Below, in pieces: positions 18,529 to 26,471 of a DNA stretch of 64,000 nucleotides. The number at the start of each line of letters is the position of its first letter. The first letter of the stretch is position 1. Source of the DNA: Hyphomicrobium_A sp965243865 (GTDB lineage: Bacteria > Pseudomonadota > Alphaproteobacteria > Rhizobiales > Hyphomicrobiaceae). The DNA lies in assembly GCF_965243865.1 (NCBI RefSeq), contig NZ_OZ251603.1, positions 2,666,001-2,730,000 of the forward strand, written 5' to 3'. Under the pieces are notes generated by a model. It was not told where the DNA came from and ran no database searches. It saw only the letters and a list, made by a program, of their open reading frames with translations. The position numbers and the translations under genes were made by a program.

Positions 18529-20853
18529 ATGTTTGTGCGTAGCGTTGGCGTATGCCTGGGCGGCCGAGCGAGTTCGGAGCTTTGGCCACGAACTCCGGAA
18601 GCGGAGCACGGCGATTCTGGAAGGGTTGGCGAGGGGAAGCCGCAGCGCCTCCTTACTCCCAGGTCTGCGGCATCACAGCCGTTCCTGAAATCGTTGTTCT
18701 TCGTCAGCGTATCGGCCCTCGCGCTGGCAGTCGCCGGCAAAGCGATCGCGCAAGAAGCTGAGCTGCCCCCACTCGTCGTCGAAGGCAATAAGCCGAAGCC
18801 GAAGAAGAAGGCCGCCGCTAAGAAGTCTTCTGCATCGACGGCAGCCGTGGCACAGACCCAGGCGCCCGCCCCATCTCCTAGCGACAAGCGAGCGGAGGCT
18901 GTCGAAGCTTCGGACGTCCCGTACACCGTGCCCGCTGGCGTCAGCGTGATCGGCAGTGGCGAGATTGACACCTTCGGTCAAACCCGCGTCGACAACGTTC
19001 TGCGCACGACGCCCGGTACTTTTACGCGTGAGAGCTCGAGCAATCCCGGCATCGCGGTGAACATCCGCGGCTTCGAGGGCCAGGGCCGCGTCGGCATGAG
19101 CATCGACGGCGTGCGTCAGAACTTCCGTTTCACGGGCCACGAGGCTTCGGGATTCGCGTACGTTGACCCGCTGCTGCTCGCAGGTATCGAAATTCAGCGC
19201 GGTGCCGTTTCAACTGTGGGCGGCGCCGGTGCGCTAGCGGGCACCGCAAACTTCCGCACGCTCGATGTTGAAGACGTTCTTAAGCCTGGCAAGGCTGAGG
19301 GCGCTTTGACGAGCCTTTCGTGGGGAAGCAATGGCGTGGGCTGGGCCGAGATGGGCGCAGCCGCGATGCGCAGCGGCGGTGTCAGCATTGTCGGGGCGTT
19401 GAGCCGCCATGATGAGTCGAACTACAAGAACGGCAGCGGCCAGACTGTTCCCTACACCGGGGAGGATCTCTGGTCCGGCCTCGTGAAACTGCATTTCGAC
19501 ATCGCCTCCGACGAGCGGCTTTCTTTCCAGGCCATGCGCTACAACAACGATTTCGTCGCCAACTCCTATGATCAGACGCTCACGTCGGATATCTACAAAA
19601 TGGGTTACGTGCTGCGTCCTGCCGACAATCCGCTCGTCGATCTGCGCGCCAACATCGCGATCAGCAATGTGGAGATGGAATACGGCGCGCAATACGCGGG
19701 CACGCCATCCACCATCGAGAACGCAGAAGGACGTATTATCGAGGATCGCGGCATCACCGCCGACATCTCGAACACCTCTCGATTTATGCTGGGCAATGTG
19801 CGTGTAACGTCGAACTACGGTCTCGAATACTACTACGACGACGTCAGCGCTTCGAACGGGGGCGTCAATCCGAGTGGCACCTCGGATCTGGGCAGCGGGT
19901 TCACCCAGACAACGTTCTCGTACGGCATCTGGGATCTGATCGGCGGTCTCCGCTATCAGAAGTTCAACCTCGACGGTCAGGCGATACTGACAGCTGCGAA
20001 TCCCTTTGGGCTGCCTGCGGGCACATACGATCTCGATCAAAGCGACTCGAGTTGGGATCCCAAAGTCACGCTCGCAGCGAAAGTCACCGATTGGCTGCAG
20101 CCATACGTGACGTATTCGCAGTCCATGCGCGCGCCCACCGTGAATGAGACACTCATGGCGGCGACGCATCCCTACTTCCCGCCGTACTACGTTCTTGAGT
20201 TCGTCCCTAACCCCTTCCTGGTGCCCGAGAAGCAGAAGGGCTGGGAATTCGGCGTCAACATCATGAAGGATGGTCTTCTTGCACCGAAGGATAAATTCCG
20301 TCTGAAGGCAGACTACTACAGACAGGATGTAGAGAACTATATCTCGTCATGCATCGTTGAGACGTTCACGCCTCCGTATTCGCAGCGCGACTACGCATAT
20401 TTCTGCAACAACTTCGGAACGACGAATGTGCAGGGCGTAGAGGTTGAAGGTGATTATGACGCCGGATACGCATTTGCCCACCTCGCCTATACGTATACGC
20501 ACAGTGATATCCCTCAAGACGAAAACGGGCTTGGCGGAGAGAGTTACATGCCTGACCACGTTTTTTCGATGACCGGCGGGCTCCGCTTCCTCAACGAGAA
20601 GCTTGTCGTCGGCGCGCGTGGAACCTACGTTTCGCAGACCAATCTCGGTAGCGGCAGTTATCAGGAATCCTACACGCTCGCCGATGTCTTCGGCTCCTAC
20701 GAGGCGTATGAGGGTTTGACGTTAGGGCTGACAGTCGAAAACGTTTTCGATCGCTCCTACACGCCGGCGCTCAATACCGTCCCCACCGGTTCTACCGGTG
20801 TGGACACGGGCCGCGGGCGCACGTTCTTACTCACCACCCGCGCGCAATTCTGA
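18529..20853 (+). CDS. hmuR: TonB-dependent haem receptor
   Basis: 774 residues as read from ATG 18529. Plug motifs include IDGVRQNFRFTGHEASG and IEIQRGAVSTVGGAGALAG, typical of the haem/haemoglobin receptor family, followed by a barrel ending in terminal Phe (TRAQF). The clear signal segment (FLKSLFFVSVSALALAVAG) begins only at about residue 52, so the protein has an odd ~50-residue N-terminal extension; no good in-frame start lies closer. A Lys/Ala/Pro-rich linker follows the signal, as in the receptor at 2206. Divergent from hmuPTUV and upstream of the haem oxygenase, which supports haem as the ligand. Confidence 0.9.
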   Translation: MFVRSVGVCLGGRASSELWPRTPEAEHGDSGRVGEGKPQRLLTPRSAASQPFLKSLFFVSVSALALAVAGKAIAQEAELPPLVVEGNKPKPKKKAAAKKSSASTAAVAQTQAPAPSPSDKRAEAVEASDVPYTVPAGVSVIGSGEIDTFGQTRVDNVLRTTPGTFTRESSSNPGIAVNIRGFEGQGRVGMSIDGVRQNFRFTGHEASGFAYVDPLLLAGIEIQRGAVSTVGGAGALAGTANFRTLDVEDVLKPGKAEGALTSLSWGSNGVGWAEMGAAAMRSGGVSIVGALSRHDESNYKNGSGQTVPYTGEDLWSGLVKLHFDIASDERLSFQAMRYNNDFVANSYDQTLTSDIYKMGYVLRPADNPLVDLRANIAISNVEMEYGAQYAGTPSTIENAEGRIIEDRGITADISNTSRFMLGNVRVTSNYGLEYYYDDVSASNGGVNPSGTSDLGSGFTQTTFSYGIWDLIGGLRYQKFNLDGQAILTAANPFGLPAGTYDLDQSDSSWDPKVTLAAKVTDWLQPYVTYSQSMRAPTVNETLMAATHPYFPPYYVLEFVPNPFLVPEKQKGWEFGVNIMKDGLLAPKDKFRLKADYYRQDVENYISSCIVETFTPPYSQRDYAYFCNNFGTTNVQGVEVEGDYDAGYAFAHLAYTYTHSDIPQDENGLGGESYMPDHVFSMTGGLRFLNEKLVVGARGTYVSQTNLGSGSYQESYTLADVFGSYEAYEGLTLGLTVENVFDRSYTPALNTVPTGSTGVDTGRGRTFLLTTRAQF

Positions 20854-20923
20854 GCCGGAGCAGCAGGAACGGGACAAGTGGTTCGGTGGCCGCACGGTCG
20901 GCGGCGCGTTAAAAGAGACCAGT

Positions 20924-20949
20924 GTCGGCGGATGAGGCCATCCGCCGAC
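20924..20949 (+). other. Perfect hairpin between haem receptor and haem oxygenase genes
   Basis: The 11-bp perfect stem GTCGGCGGATG/CATCCGCCGAC has a 4-base AGGC loop and no T-run, in the 147-bp space before hmuQ. It may protect or process the mRNA, or attenuate read-through. Confidence 0.6.
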
Positions 20950-21000
20950 GCACATTTGGCCAAGCCGACGGCGCGGCCGCATACAGCGAAGGAAACAAGC

Positions 21001-21342
21001 ATGTACATCGCCATGAACAGATTCAAAGTCCTCAAGGGCTCCGAGAAGGACTTCGAGAACGTTTGGCTGAGCCGCGATACGCATCTCAACGAGGTGCCGG
21101 GCTTCGTCGAGTTCCATCTCCTGAAGGGCCCCGAGCGCGAGGATCACGTGCTCTACTCCTCGCACACGGTCTGGCGCGCTTACGAGGACTTCGAGGCCTG
21201 GACAAAGTCTGAGCAGTTTCGCAAAGCCCACGCTGGCGCCGGCGGCAACAAGCCGCTCTATCTCGGTCATCCCGAGTTCGAGGGCTTCACGGTGCTGCAG
21301 GAGATCAAGGCTGACGGCTCGCGTCCCGTCGCTGCCGAGTGA
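21001..21342 (+). CDS. hmuQ: Haem-degrading monooxygenase HmuQ (IsdG family)
   Basis: 113 residues, dimeric alpha-beta barrel (ABM) fold. Asn6, Trp67 and His77 match the catalytic Asn, Trp and His of IsdG-type haem oxygenases almost position for position. It opens the haem ring in the cytoplasm to release iron. The start is ATG 21001 after GAAGGAAAC. It follows the receptor gene and is 12 bp ahead of hutX, so uptake and degradation are genetically joined. Confidence 0.9.
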   Translation: MYIAMNRFKVLKGSEKDFENVWLSRDTHLNEVPGFVEFHLLKGPEREDHVLYSSHTVWRAYEDFEAWTKSEQFRKAHAGAGGNKPLYLGHPEFEGFTVLQEIKADGSRPVAAE

Positions 21343-21354
21343 GATAAGCGAGCC

Positions 21355-21864
21355 ATGAGCGACGTCATCGACGAGCGTCCTTCGCTCGCGCAGCGCGCCG
21401 CGTCGAGCCCGGGCGATCTGTTGGAGCAGATCGCCCGCGACTACGGCGTGAGCACGCTCGATGTGGTGCGGAACCTGCCGGCCGATCAGGCGACTGTCGT
21501 GCCCGGCGAAGCCTTCGCCGACATCATGCAGGACATCACCACATGGGGTGAGATCCTGTTCCTGATCCACAACCAGGACATCGTGCTCGAATGCTCGGGC
21601 ACGTTGCCACCGGGAACCGTTGCCCATGGATACTTCAACATCCATGGCGACAGTCCGATCGGCGGACACATCAAGGCTGACAACTGCAAGGCGATCGCCT
21701 TCGTGGTGCGCGGCCTGAAGCGCGTCGGCATGTCGGTGCAGTTCTACAATGCTGCCGGCGAGGCGATGTTCAAGATCTTCGTTCGCCGCGACGCGAACCG
21801 AGAGTTGATCCCCGAGCAGGTCGAGATGTTCGAGGCTCTGCGACAGCGCTACGTTGCCGGCTGA
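21355..21864 (+). CDS. hutX: Cytosolic haem carrier / utilisation protein HutX
   Basis: 169 residues of the HutX/HuvX family, which bind haem in the cytosol and pass it to degrading enzymes. Recognised from VVPGEAFADIMQDITTWGE, the GYFNIHGDSPIGGHI segment and the C-terminal FKIFVRRD. It lies 12 bp after hmuQ, which suggests hand-over of haem to HmuQ; this is inference from position. Confidence 0.88.
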   Translation: MSDVIDERPSLAQRAASSPGDLLEQIARDYGVSTLDVVRNLPADQATVVPGEAFADIMQDITTWGEILFLIHNQDIVLECSGTLPPGTVAHGYFNIHGDSPIGGHIKADNCKAIAFVVRGLKRVGMSVQFYNAAGEAMFKIFVRRDANRELIPEQVEMFEALRQRYVAG

Positions 21865-21901
21865 CGCTGCCTCCCCCTATCCACGAAAGCGATCCTCAGC
21901 T

Positions 21902-21924
21902 ATGGGCTGGCCATGAGCCAGCCC
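21902..21924 (+). promoter_or_regulatory. Start-codon hairpin and 4-codon mini-ORF at mutT
   Basis: The mutT ATG (21913) lies in the 5-base CATGA loop of a perfect 8-bp hairpin, GGGCTGGC/GCCAGCCC (21904-21924). A mini-frame ATG GGC TGG CCA TGA begins at 21902, and its stop overlaps the mutT ATG. No strong Shine-Dalgarno is visible ahead of mutT. Translation could therefore be controlled by the fold or by coupling. Confidence 0.5.
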
Positions 21925-22320
21925 ATTCTGCTTGTCGCCGCAGCGGCCCTTGTCGACATTGATAATCGCGTTCTCCTTGCGCGTCGCCCGCCCGGCCGCT
22001 CAATGGCGGGTCTGTGGGAGTTTCCTGGCGGCAAGGTCGAAGCCGGAGAGTCACCCGAGAATGCCCTGCGCCGCGAACTTCAAGAGGAGCTGGGCATCGA
22101 CGTGTGCCCCACCTGCTTGCACCCGCTCACCTTCGCGAGCCACGCATATGAGAAGTTCCACCTTCTGATGCCACTCTACCTCTGCCGGCAATGGGACGGC
22201 GTTGTCACCGCGCGCGAAGGTCAGGAGCTTGCATGGGTGCGCGCTATGCGCCTTACCGACTATCCGATGCCGCCCGCGGACGAACCACTGATCGCACCCC
22301 TCCGCGACCTCCTAGGCTGA
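21913..22320 (+). CDS. mutT: 8-oxo-dGTP diphosphatase, MutT/Nudix family
   Basis: 135 residues with a complete Nudix box at 40-62: Gly40, Glu46, Arg54, Glu55, Glu58, Glu59, Gly61. The sequence around it (RPPGRSMAGLWEFPGGK) is characteristic of MutT, which removes oxidised dGTP from the nucleotide pool. It lies 48 bp after hutX on the same strand. Placement after haem degradation genes could link oxidative damage control to haem influx, but this is speculative. Confidence 0.9.
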   Translation: MSQPILLVAAAALVDIDNRVLLARRPPGRSMAGLWEFPGGKVEAGESPENALRRELQEELGIDVCPTCLHPLTFASHAYEKFHLLMPLYLCRQWDGVVTAREGQELAWVRAMRLTDYPMPPADEPLIAPLRDLLG

Positions 22321-22347
22321 AATTCGTCCGCAGGCCGCGGCGCCGCG

Positions 22348-23250
22348 CTACTCCTTCAGCTTCGTCTCTTTGACGCCGAGCGCATCGGCCAGCCGTGTCT
22401 GCGCCGACCCCGGCCGCAGCGGCTTCGGCTGGCTCTCATCCGGCGCCCACGCTGTCAGCGTCAGGATCTCGTACGTTGCTGGCACCCGCCCATCTACAGT
22501 GGCGAAGCGCTCCGCGTAGATTTCCGCCGCCCGCAGCAGCAGCCCGCGCGTCACCGGCACGCGCCCACGCGCGCTCAGCATGTTGCTGCCGCCCATGGCC
22601 TTGATCTCGCGCATTAGCGCCAGCGGATCGGCATAGGTCACCTTCACCGTATCGGAATCGACGACGGGCAGAGCGAACCCTGCGCGCTGCAACAGCGAGC
22701 CCATGTCGCGAACGTCCGCAAACGGGGCGACCCGCGGCGATGCTCCGCCGGTCATCTCCGCCTCGGCTGCGAGCCAGGCTTCGCGTAGCTCTCTCAGCGT
22801 CGCGCCGCCAAAAAGCGCGCCGAGGAACAGCCCGTCAGGCTTCAGCGCCCGTCGCATCTGTACGAGAGCCCCCGGCAAGTCGTTGACCAGCTGCAGCGAA
22901 AGCCCCGAAACGACGAGATCGAGCGAGGCATCTCCAAACGGCAGCGCTTCCTCGTCGGCAACGACGCGCAGACCTGGGCAGCGTGTCAGCAGCTCCGGCG
23001 TCGCATCGACATCGATGATGGTCTCGACCCCGGCAATCCCCGCAATTGCCCGCGACACCAATCCATGATGCGCGCCTATATTGGCGGCCAGCGGAAACGT
23101 GCGCCGGACGATCGCCAGCCGCTCAGCCAGATCGTCCGAGACGCGCGCCAGCAGAAAATCGTAATCCTTCGCAGAGGCGGCCACGCGCTGACGCCGCTGC
23201 GCCAGCAGCGCGCGGTCGAAAATCCGGTGCGGGGTGTCTTCAGCGGGCAA
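22348..23250 (-). CDS. SAM-dependent methyltransferase, NDUFAF5/BioC-like
   Basis: 300 residues. Starts with the PHRIFDRALLAQRRQRVA pattern of the NDUFAF5-type family, followed by a class I methyltransferase core (VVADEEALPFGDASLDLVVS as motif II-III; LKPDGLFLGALFGG). These proteins are also annotated as BioC-like. In alphaproteobacteria the family is usually linked to respiratory complex I assembly. With bioZ present in the biotin operon, a malonyl-ACP methylation role is less likely. Convergent with mutT and divergent from comF. Confidence 0.8.
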   Translation of the reverse strand: MPAEDTPHRIFDRALLAQRRQRVAASAKDYDFLLARVSDDLAERLAIVRRTFPLAANIGAHHGLVSRAIAGIAGVETIIDVDATPELLTRCPGLRVVADEEALPFGDASLDLVVSGLSLQLVNDLPGALVQMRRALKPDGLFLGALFGGATLRELREAWLAAEAEMTGGASPRVAPFADVRDMGSLLQRAGFALPVVDSDTVKVTYADPLALMREIKAMGGSNMLSARGRVPVTRGLLLRAAEIYAERFATVDGRVPATYEILTLTAWAPDESQPKPLRPGSAQTRLADALGVKETKLKE

Positions 23251-23368
23251 GGGGGGCCTTCTTCGCTGCTGGCTCGCGGTCGATCCGAATGGGCGCTAAC
23301 ATGCGTCCTGGGCGGCGACTTGGCCAGTCCGGCTAGCTAGTCCACTGGGCAACGGAACCACCGGGTAC

Positions 23369-24136
23369 ATGCATACGCAGAGCAGGGGATCGGCAACTTT
23401 AGCGCGCGCGGCAGCCGCGATTGCCGACTTTCTCATCCCGCCGACTTGCCTGGCCTGCCATCGTCCCCTCTCGACGCACGATGCCGTCTGCGCCGGCTGC
23501 TGGTCGAAGATCGACTTCATCCGCGCCCCGCTGTGCGATCGCCTCGGCCTGCCCATGCCGTTTGATGTCGGCGGCCCGATGATCTCCGCCGCGGCCGAAG
23601 CCGATCCGCCGGTCTACGATCGCACCCGCGCCGTGGCCCGCTTCGATGGGGTCATGCGCGACCTCGTGCACGACCTTAAGTTCCGCGACCGCCACGACGC
23701 CCGCCGCCTTTTTGGCCGTTGGCTTGCGGAAGCGGGCGCCGAACTGCTCGCCGACGCCCAATTGGTCATTCCGGTTCCGCTGACGCGCACCCGCCTCATC
23801 TCGCGACGCTTCAATCAGTCGGCAATTCTGGCCCAGGAGGTCGCGCACATCACCGGACGGCACTATGAGCCGATGGCGCTCCGGCGCGCGCGCCGCACCC
23901 CGCCCCAAGTCGGCCTCACCCGCGCCCAGCGGAAGGAGAATGTCGCAGGGGCCTTCGCCGTGCCTGACGTCATGCGGGCGGCGATCGCCGGCGCCAAGAT
24001 CGTCCTTGTTGACGACGTAGTCACCACCGGCGCCACCGTGAGCGCATGCGCCCGCACGCTTAAGGCCGCAGGGGCTGCGCGCGTCGATATTCTGGCTCTG
24101 GCCATGGTTACCGATGCTGCCCTCGTCTCGCCTTGA
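23369..24136 (+). CDS. comF: ComF family phosphoribosyltransferase-like protein
   Basis: 255 residues. The N-terminal zinc motif has CLACHRPL and CAGC (two CxxC pairs); the C-terminal phosphoribosyltransferase domain carries the PRPP loop IVLVDDVVTTGATV. ComF-type proteins take part in DNA uptake and transformation in competent bacteria, but their chemistry is not settled. It is of interest that comM, another transformation gene, is disrupted in the same window. Confidence 0.88.
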   Translation: MHTQSRGSATLARAAAAIADFLIPPTCLACHRPLSTHDAVCAGCWSKIDFIRAPLCDRLGLPMPFDVGGPMISAAAEADPPVYDRTRAVARFDGVMRDLVHDLKFRDRHDARRLFGRWLAEAGAELLADAQLVIPVPLTRTRLISRRFNQSAILAQEVAHITGRHYEPMALRRARRTPPQVGLTRAQRKENVAGAFAVPDVMRAAIAGAKIVLVDDVVTTGATVSACARTLKAAGAARVDILALAMVTDAALVSP

Positions 24137-24262
24137 ACCGCGCCGTGAATAATGGGGCTGGGCGAGTCGCCCTTTGCGCGCACACGGCAAAAGCTCTACA
24201 TTGAAAGCGTGCTGCCGTTGTCCAATCCGGCGGTCGCGGGAAAGGGGATGCTGCGAAATTCC

Positions 24263-24520
24263 ATGGCCAAGGTCACCGTCTACACCACCCGATTCTGCCC
24301 CTATTGCCATATGGCCAAAGAGCTGCTGCGCAAGAAGGGCGTCACTGCCTTCGAGGAAATTGACGTCAGCCAGCGCGAATTGCGCGCCGAGATGACCGCT
24401 AAGGCTGGCGGCCGGTACACTGTGCCGCAGATCTGGATCGGCGATTGCCATGTAGGGGGCTGCGACGATCTTTACGCCCTCGACCGCGAGGGCAAACTCG
24501 ACGGGCTGCTCACGACGTAA
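24263..24520 (+). CDS. grxC: Glutaredoxin 3
   Basis: 85 residues with the dithiol active site CPYC (Cys12-Cys15), the cis-Pro in YTVPQIWIG, and the GGCDDLYAL glutathione-binding turn. It reduces protein disulfides with glutathione. ATG 24263 gives the standard family length; ATG 24248 would add five residues and sits directly against AAAGGGG. Confidence 0.93.
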   Translation: MAKVTVYTTRFCPYCHMAKELLRKKGVTAFEEIDVSQRELRAEMTAKAGGRYTVPQIWIGDCHVGGCDDLYALDREGKLDGLLTT

Positions 24521-24586
24521 GTGCAGCTACGCGACGCCCGTTCAGATCCCACGAAGGCTGGGCGCACGAAGAAAGAAGCAATCGAT

Positions 24587-25456
24587 ATGCCGGACGCACC
24601 AAAGGCGTTTCGCGTTGGCCTCGTGCAGATGTGCTCGGGCCGCGACGTCAAAAAGAACATCGCCGCTGCAACCGCACTCATCCGGGAGGCGGCCGCTGGC
24701 GGCGCCGAGTACATCCAGACCCCCGAGATGACCAACATCATGGAGCTGGACCGCGAGCGCCTGCTGCCGGCGCTGCGCGCGGAAGGCGACGATCCGGGCC
24801 TGACGCAGCTTCGCTTTCTTGCGCGCGAGCTGGGCATCTGGCTGCACATCGGTTCGCTGGCGCTGCTGGGCGAAGCGGGAAAGCCCGTCAACCGTTCGCT
24901 GCTCATCTCGCCGGCCGGCGCCATCGTCGCCCGCTACGACAAGATTCATATGTTCGACGTCGATCTCGGCAACGGCGAATCCTACAAGGAAAGCGCCAAC
25001 TACCAGGCCGGACGTGAGGCCGTGATCGCGACCATGCCCTGGGGGCAGCTCGGCATGACCATCTGCTACGACCTGCGCTTTCCCCAATTGCACCGCGCAC
25101 TTGCAAAAGGTGGCGCCAAGTTCATCGCTGTCCCGGCGGCGTTCACCAAGCCGACCGGCATCGCTCACTGGCACACTTTGCTGCGCGCCCGCGCGATCGA
25201 ATCCCAGTGCTTCGTGTTCGCCGCTGGCCAAGGTGGCATGCACGAGAACGGCCGCGAAACCTTCGGCCATAGCCTCGTGATCTCGCCCTGGGGTGAAGTG
25301 CTGGCCGAGGCCGGCGTTCAGCCCTCAGTCACCTTCGCCGATGTTGAATTGCAACGCCTGGATGACGTTCGCCGCCAGGTGCCCTCGCTTCGGCATGATC
25401 GGCCGTTCGACGTGATATACGCGGGGGAAACGCCGCCAAACGAGGTCGCGTCGTGA
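24587..25456 (+). CDS. Carbon-nitrogen hydrolase (deaminated glutathione amidase / Nit-type)
   Basis: 289 residues. The catalytic triad of the nitrilase superfamily is visible: Glu47 (QTPEMTN), Lys119 (RYDKIHMFDV) and Cys160 (GMTICYDLRFP). The KIHMFDVD signature points to the Nit1/YbeM branch, which repairs deaminated glutathione; this would fit beside grxC. The start follows AAGAAAGAAG; an earlier in-frame start would add 22 unlikely residues. Its stop overlaps the GTG start of the DUF1178 gene. Confidence 0.87.
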   Translation: MPDAPKAFRVGLVQMCSGRDVKKNIAAATALIREAAAGGAEYIQTPEMTNIMELDRERLLPALRAEGDDPGLTQLRFLARELGIWLHIGSLALLGEAGKPVNRSLLISPAGAIVARYDKIHMFDVDLGNGESYKESANYQAGREAVIATMPWGQLGMTICYDLRFPQLHRALAKGGAKFIAVPAAFTKPTGIAHWHTLLRARAIESQCFVFAAGQGGMHENGRETFGHSLVISPWGEVLAEAGVQPSVTFADVELQRLDDVRRQVPSLRHDRPFDVIYAGETPPNEVAS

Positions 25457-25863
25457 TCAAATACCGTTTGCACTGCTCTGAAGATCATGAGTTCGAGGCG
25501 TGGTTTGCCTCGAGCGGCTCCTATGAGGTTCAGGTCGCCACCGGCCAAGTCTGCTGCCCAGAGTGCGATAGCCGGGACGTCAGCAAGTCCATCATGGCGC
25601 CGAACGTTTCGGTACGGTCGCGCCCACATGACGATGAGATGCCCGCGCGCTATCGCAACCTCGTTCGCGAGGTCGCAAAGGCCATCGCCGCCGGGACCGA
25701 GGACGTAGGCGATCGCTTTCCCGAGGAAGCCCGCAAGATCCACTATCGCGAGGTCGAGCAGCGTGCCATCCGCGGCGTTGCATCGCCGGACGAGGCGCGC
25801 TCCCTCGTTGAGGAAGGGGTGGAGATCGTGGCCCTTCCACGTCTGCCGGAAGAAGCCAACTAG
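25453..25863 (+). CDS. DUF1178 family protein
   Basis: 136 residues from a GTG start that overlaps the preceding stop (GTGA). The N terminus has MIKYRLHCSEDHEFEAWF and a CCPECDSRDVSKSIMAPNV zinc-ribbon-like segment, which mark DUF1178. Coupling to the amidase upstream is common in alphaproteobacteria. The function is unknown. Confidence 0.85.
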   Translation: MIKYRLHCSEDHEFEAWFASSGSYEVQVATGQVCCPECDSRDVSKSIMAPNVSVRSRPHDDEMPARYRNLVREVAKAIAAGTEDVGDRFPEEARKIHYREVEQRAIRGVASPDEARSLVEEGVEIVALPRLPEEAN

Positions 25864-25902
25864 ATCCTGCTCGCCAGCGCTCCCACTGGGGCGCGGCGCC
25901 GA

Positions 25903-26157
25903 TCACTCCTGGGCCAGGACGACGACCGTAAACAAAACCGCCGACCGCACGTCCTCCGTGCGAAACTTTGGCTCGCTGTTGTCCGGCGAGATCCACGCAT
26001 AGCTGCGGCTGTCGTAGTTCCAGATGCCGTGCACGTGGCCTGCGCGATCGATGACCACGCCACCATCCTCGTCATAGGCGAGAGAATAGCCCCGTGCCTT
26101 GAGCACCTCGTTCCTCTCGAGGAGGCTAAACAGCTCGCGGTTATGCGCTTCAGGCAT
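25903..26157 (-). CDS. Hypothetical protein, 84 residues
   Basis: A small acidic protein with no signal or membrane segment except a weakly hydrophobic C terminus (AVLFTVVVLAQE). The middle part (YDEDGGVVIDRAGHVHGIWNY) looks like a short beta-rich domain. No recognised family. It is convergent with the DUF1178 gene; the upstream start has AGTTGGGGGAAG-like purines. Coding potential is moderate. Confidence 0.55.
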   Translation of the reverse strand: MPEAHNRELFSLLERNEVLKARGYSLAYDEDGGVVIDRAGHVHGIWNYDSRSYAWISPDNSEPKFRTEDVRSAVLFTVVVLAQE

Positions 26158-26471
26158 TTAACTTCCCCCACTCGCAACTCTTGTCCCAGATGCCCGCGCG
26201 CCACTTCAGGCAGCTTCGGGCTGCGTCTGCCTCCCCAGCAGATGCAGTCGGAGAGTTGAGCGAAAAAAACGCAATTTCAATAATTCGCACCCGTGTTCGT
26301 TAGCAAAGCGATAATACCTGTTAAGCAGAACCCATCTTCGTCCAAGTAAAACGGGTGCCGTTATTCGGATTTCATTAGCCATGTTGACGGCGCGGGCGAC
26401 TATGGATGTCACATAGCCTACATGCAGCGGCGGTAAGGCCTGACCTCTCGCCAAATTAGGGGGAATGCCCG
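26158..26471. other. Leader/promoter gap before alkaline phosphatase gene
   Basis: These 314 bases hold no convincing gene. An AT-richer part (about 26265-26370) probably contains the promoters of the two divergent genes. An imperfect 8-bp hairpin GCGTCTGC/GCAGATGC is at 26222-26244. TGTCACATAGCCTACATG at about 26410 only vaguely resembles a Pho box, and I do not call it. Confidence 0.4.

Noticed and set aside
26400..26430. Pho box before the alkaline phosphatase
   Set aside because: TGTCACATAGCCTACATG does not give two 7-bp repeats in 11-bp register that match the consensus.
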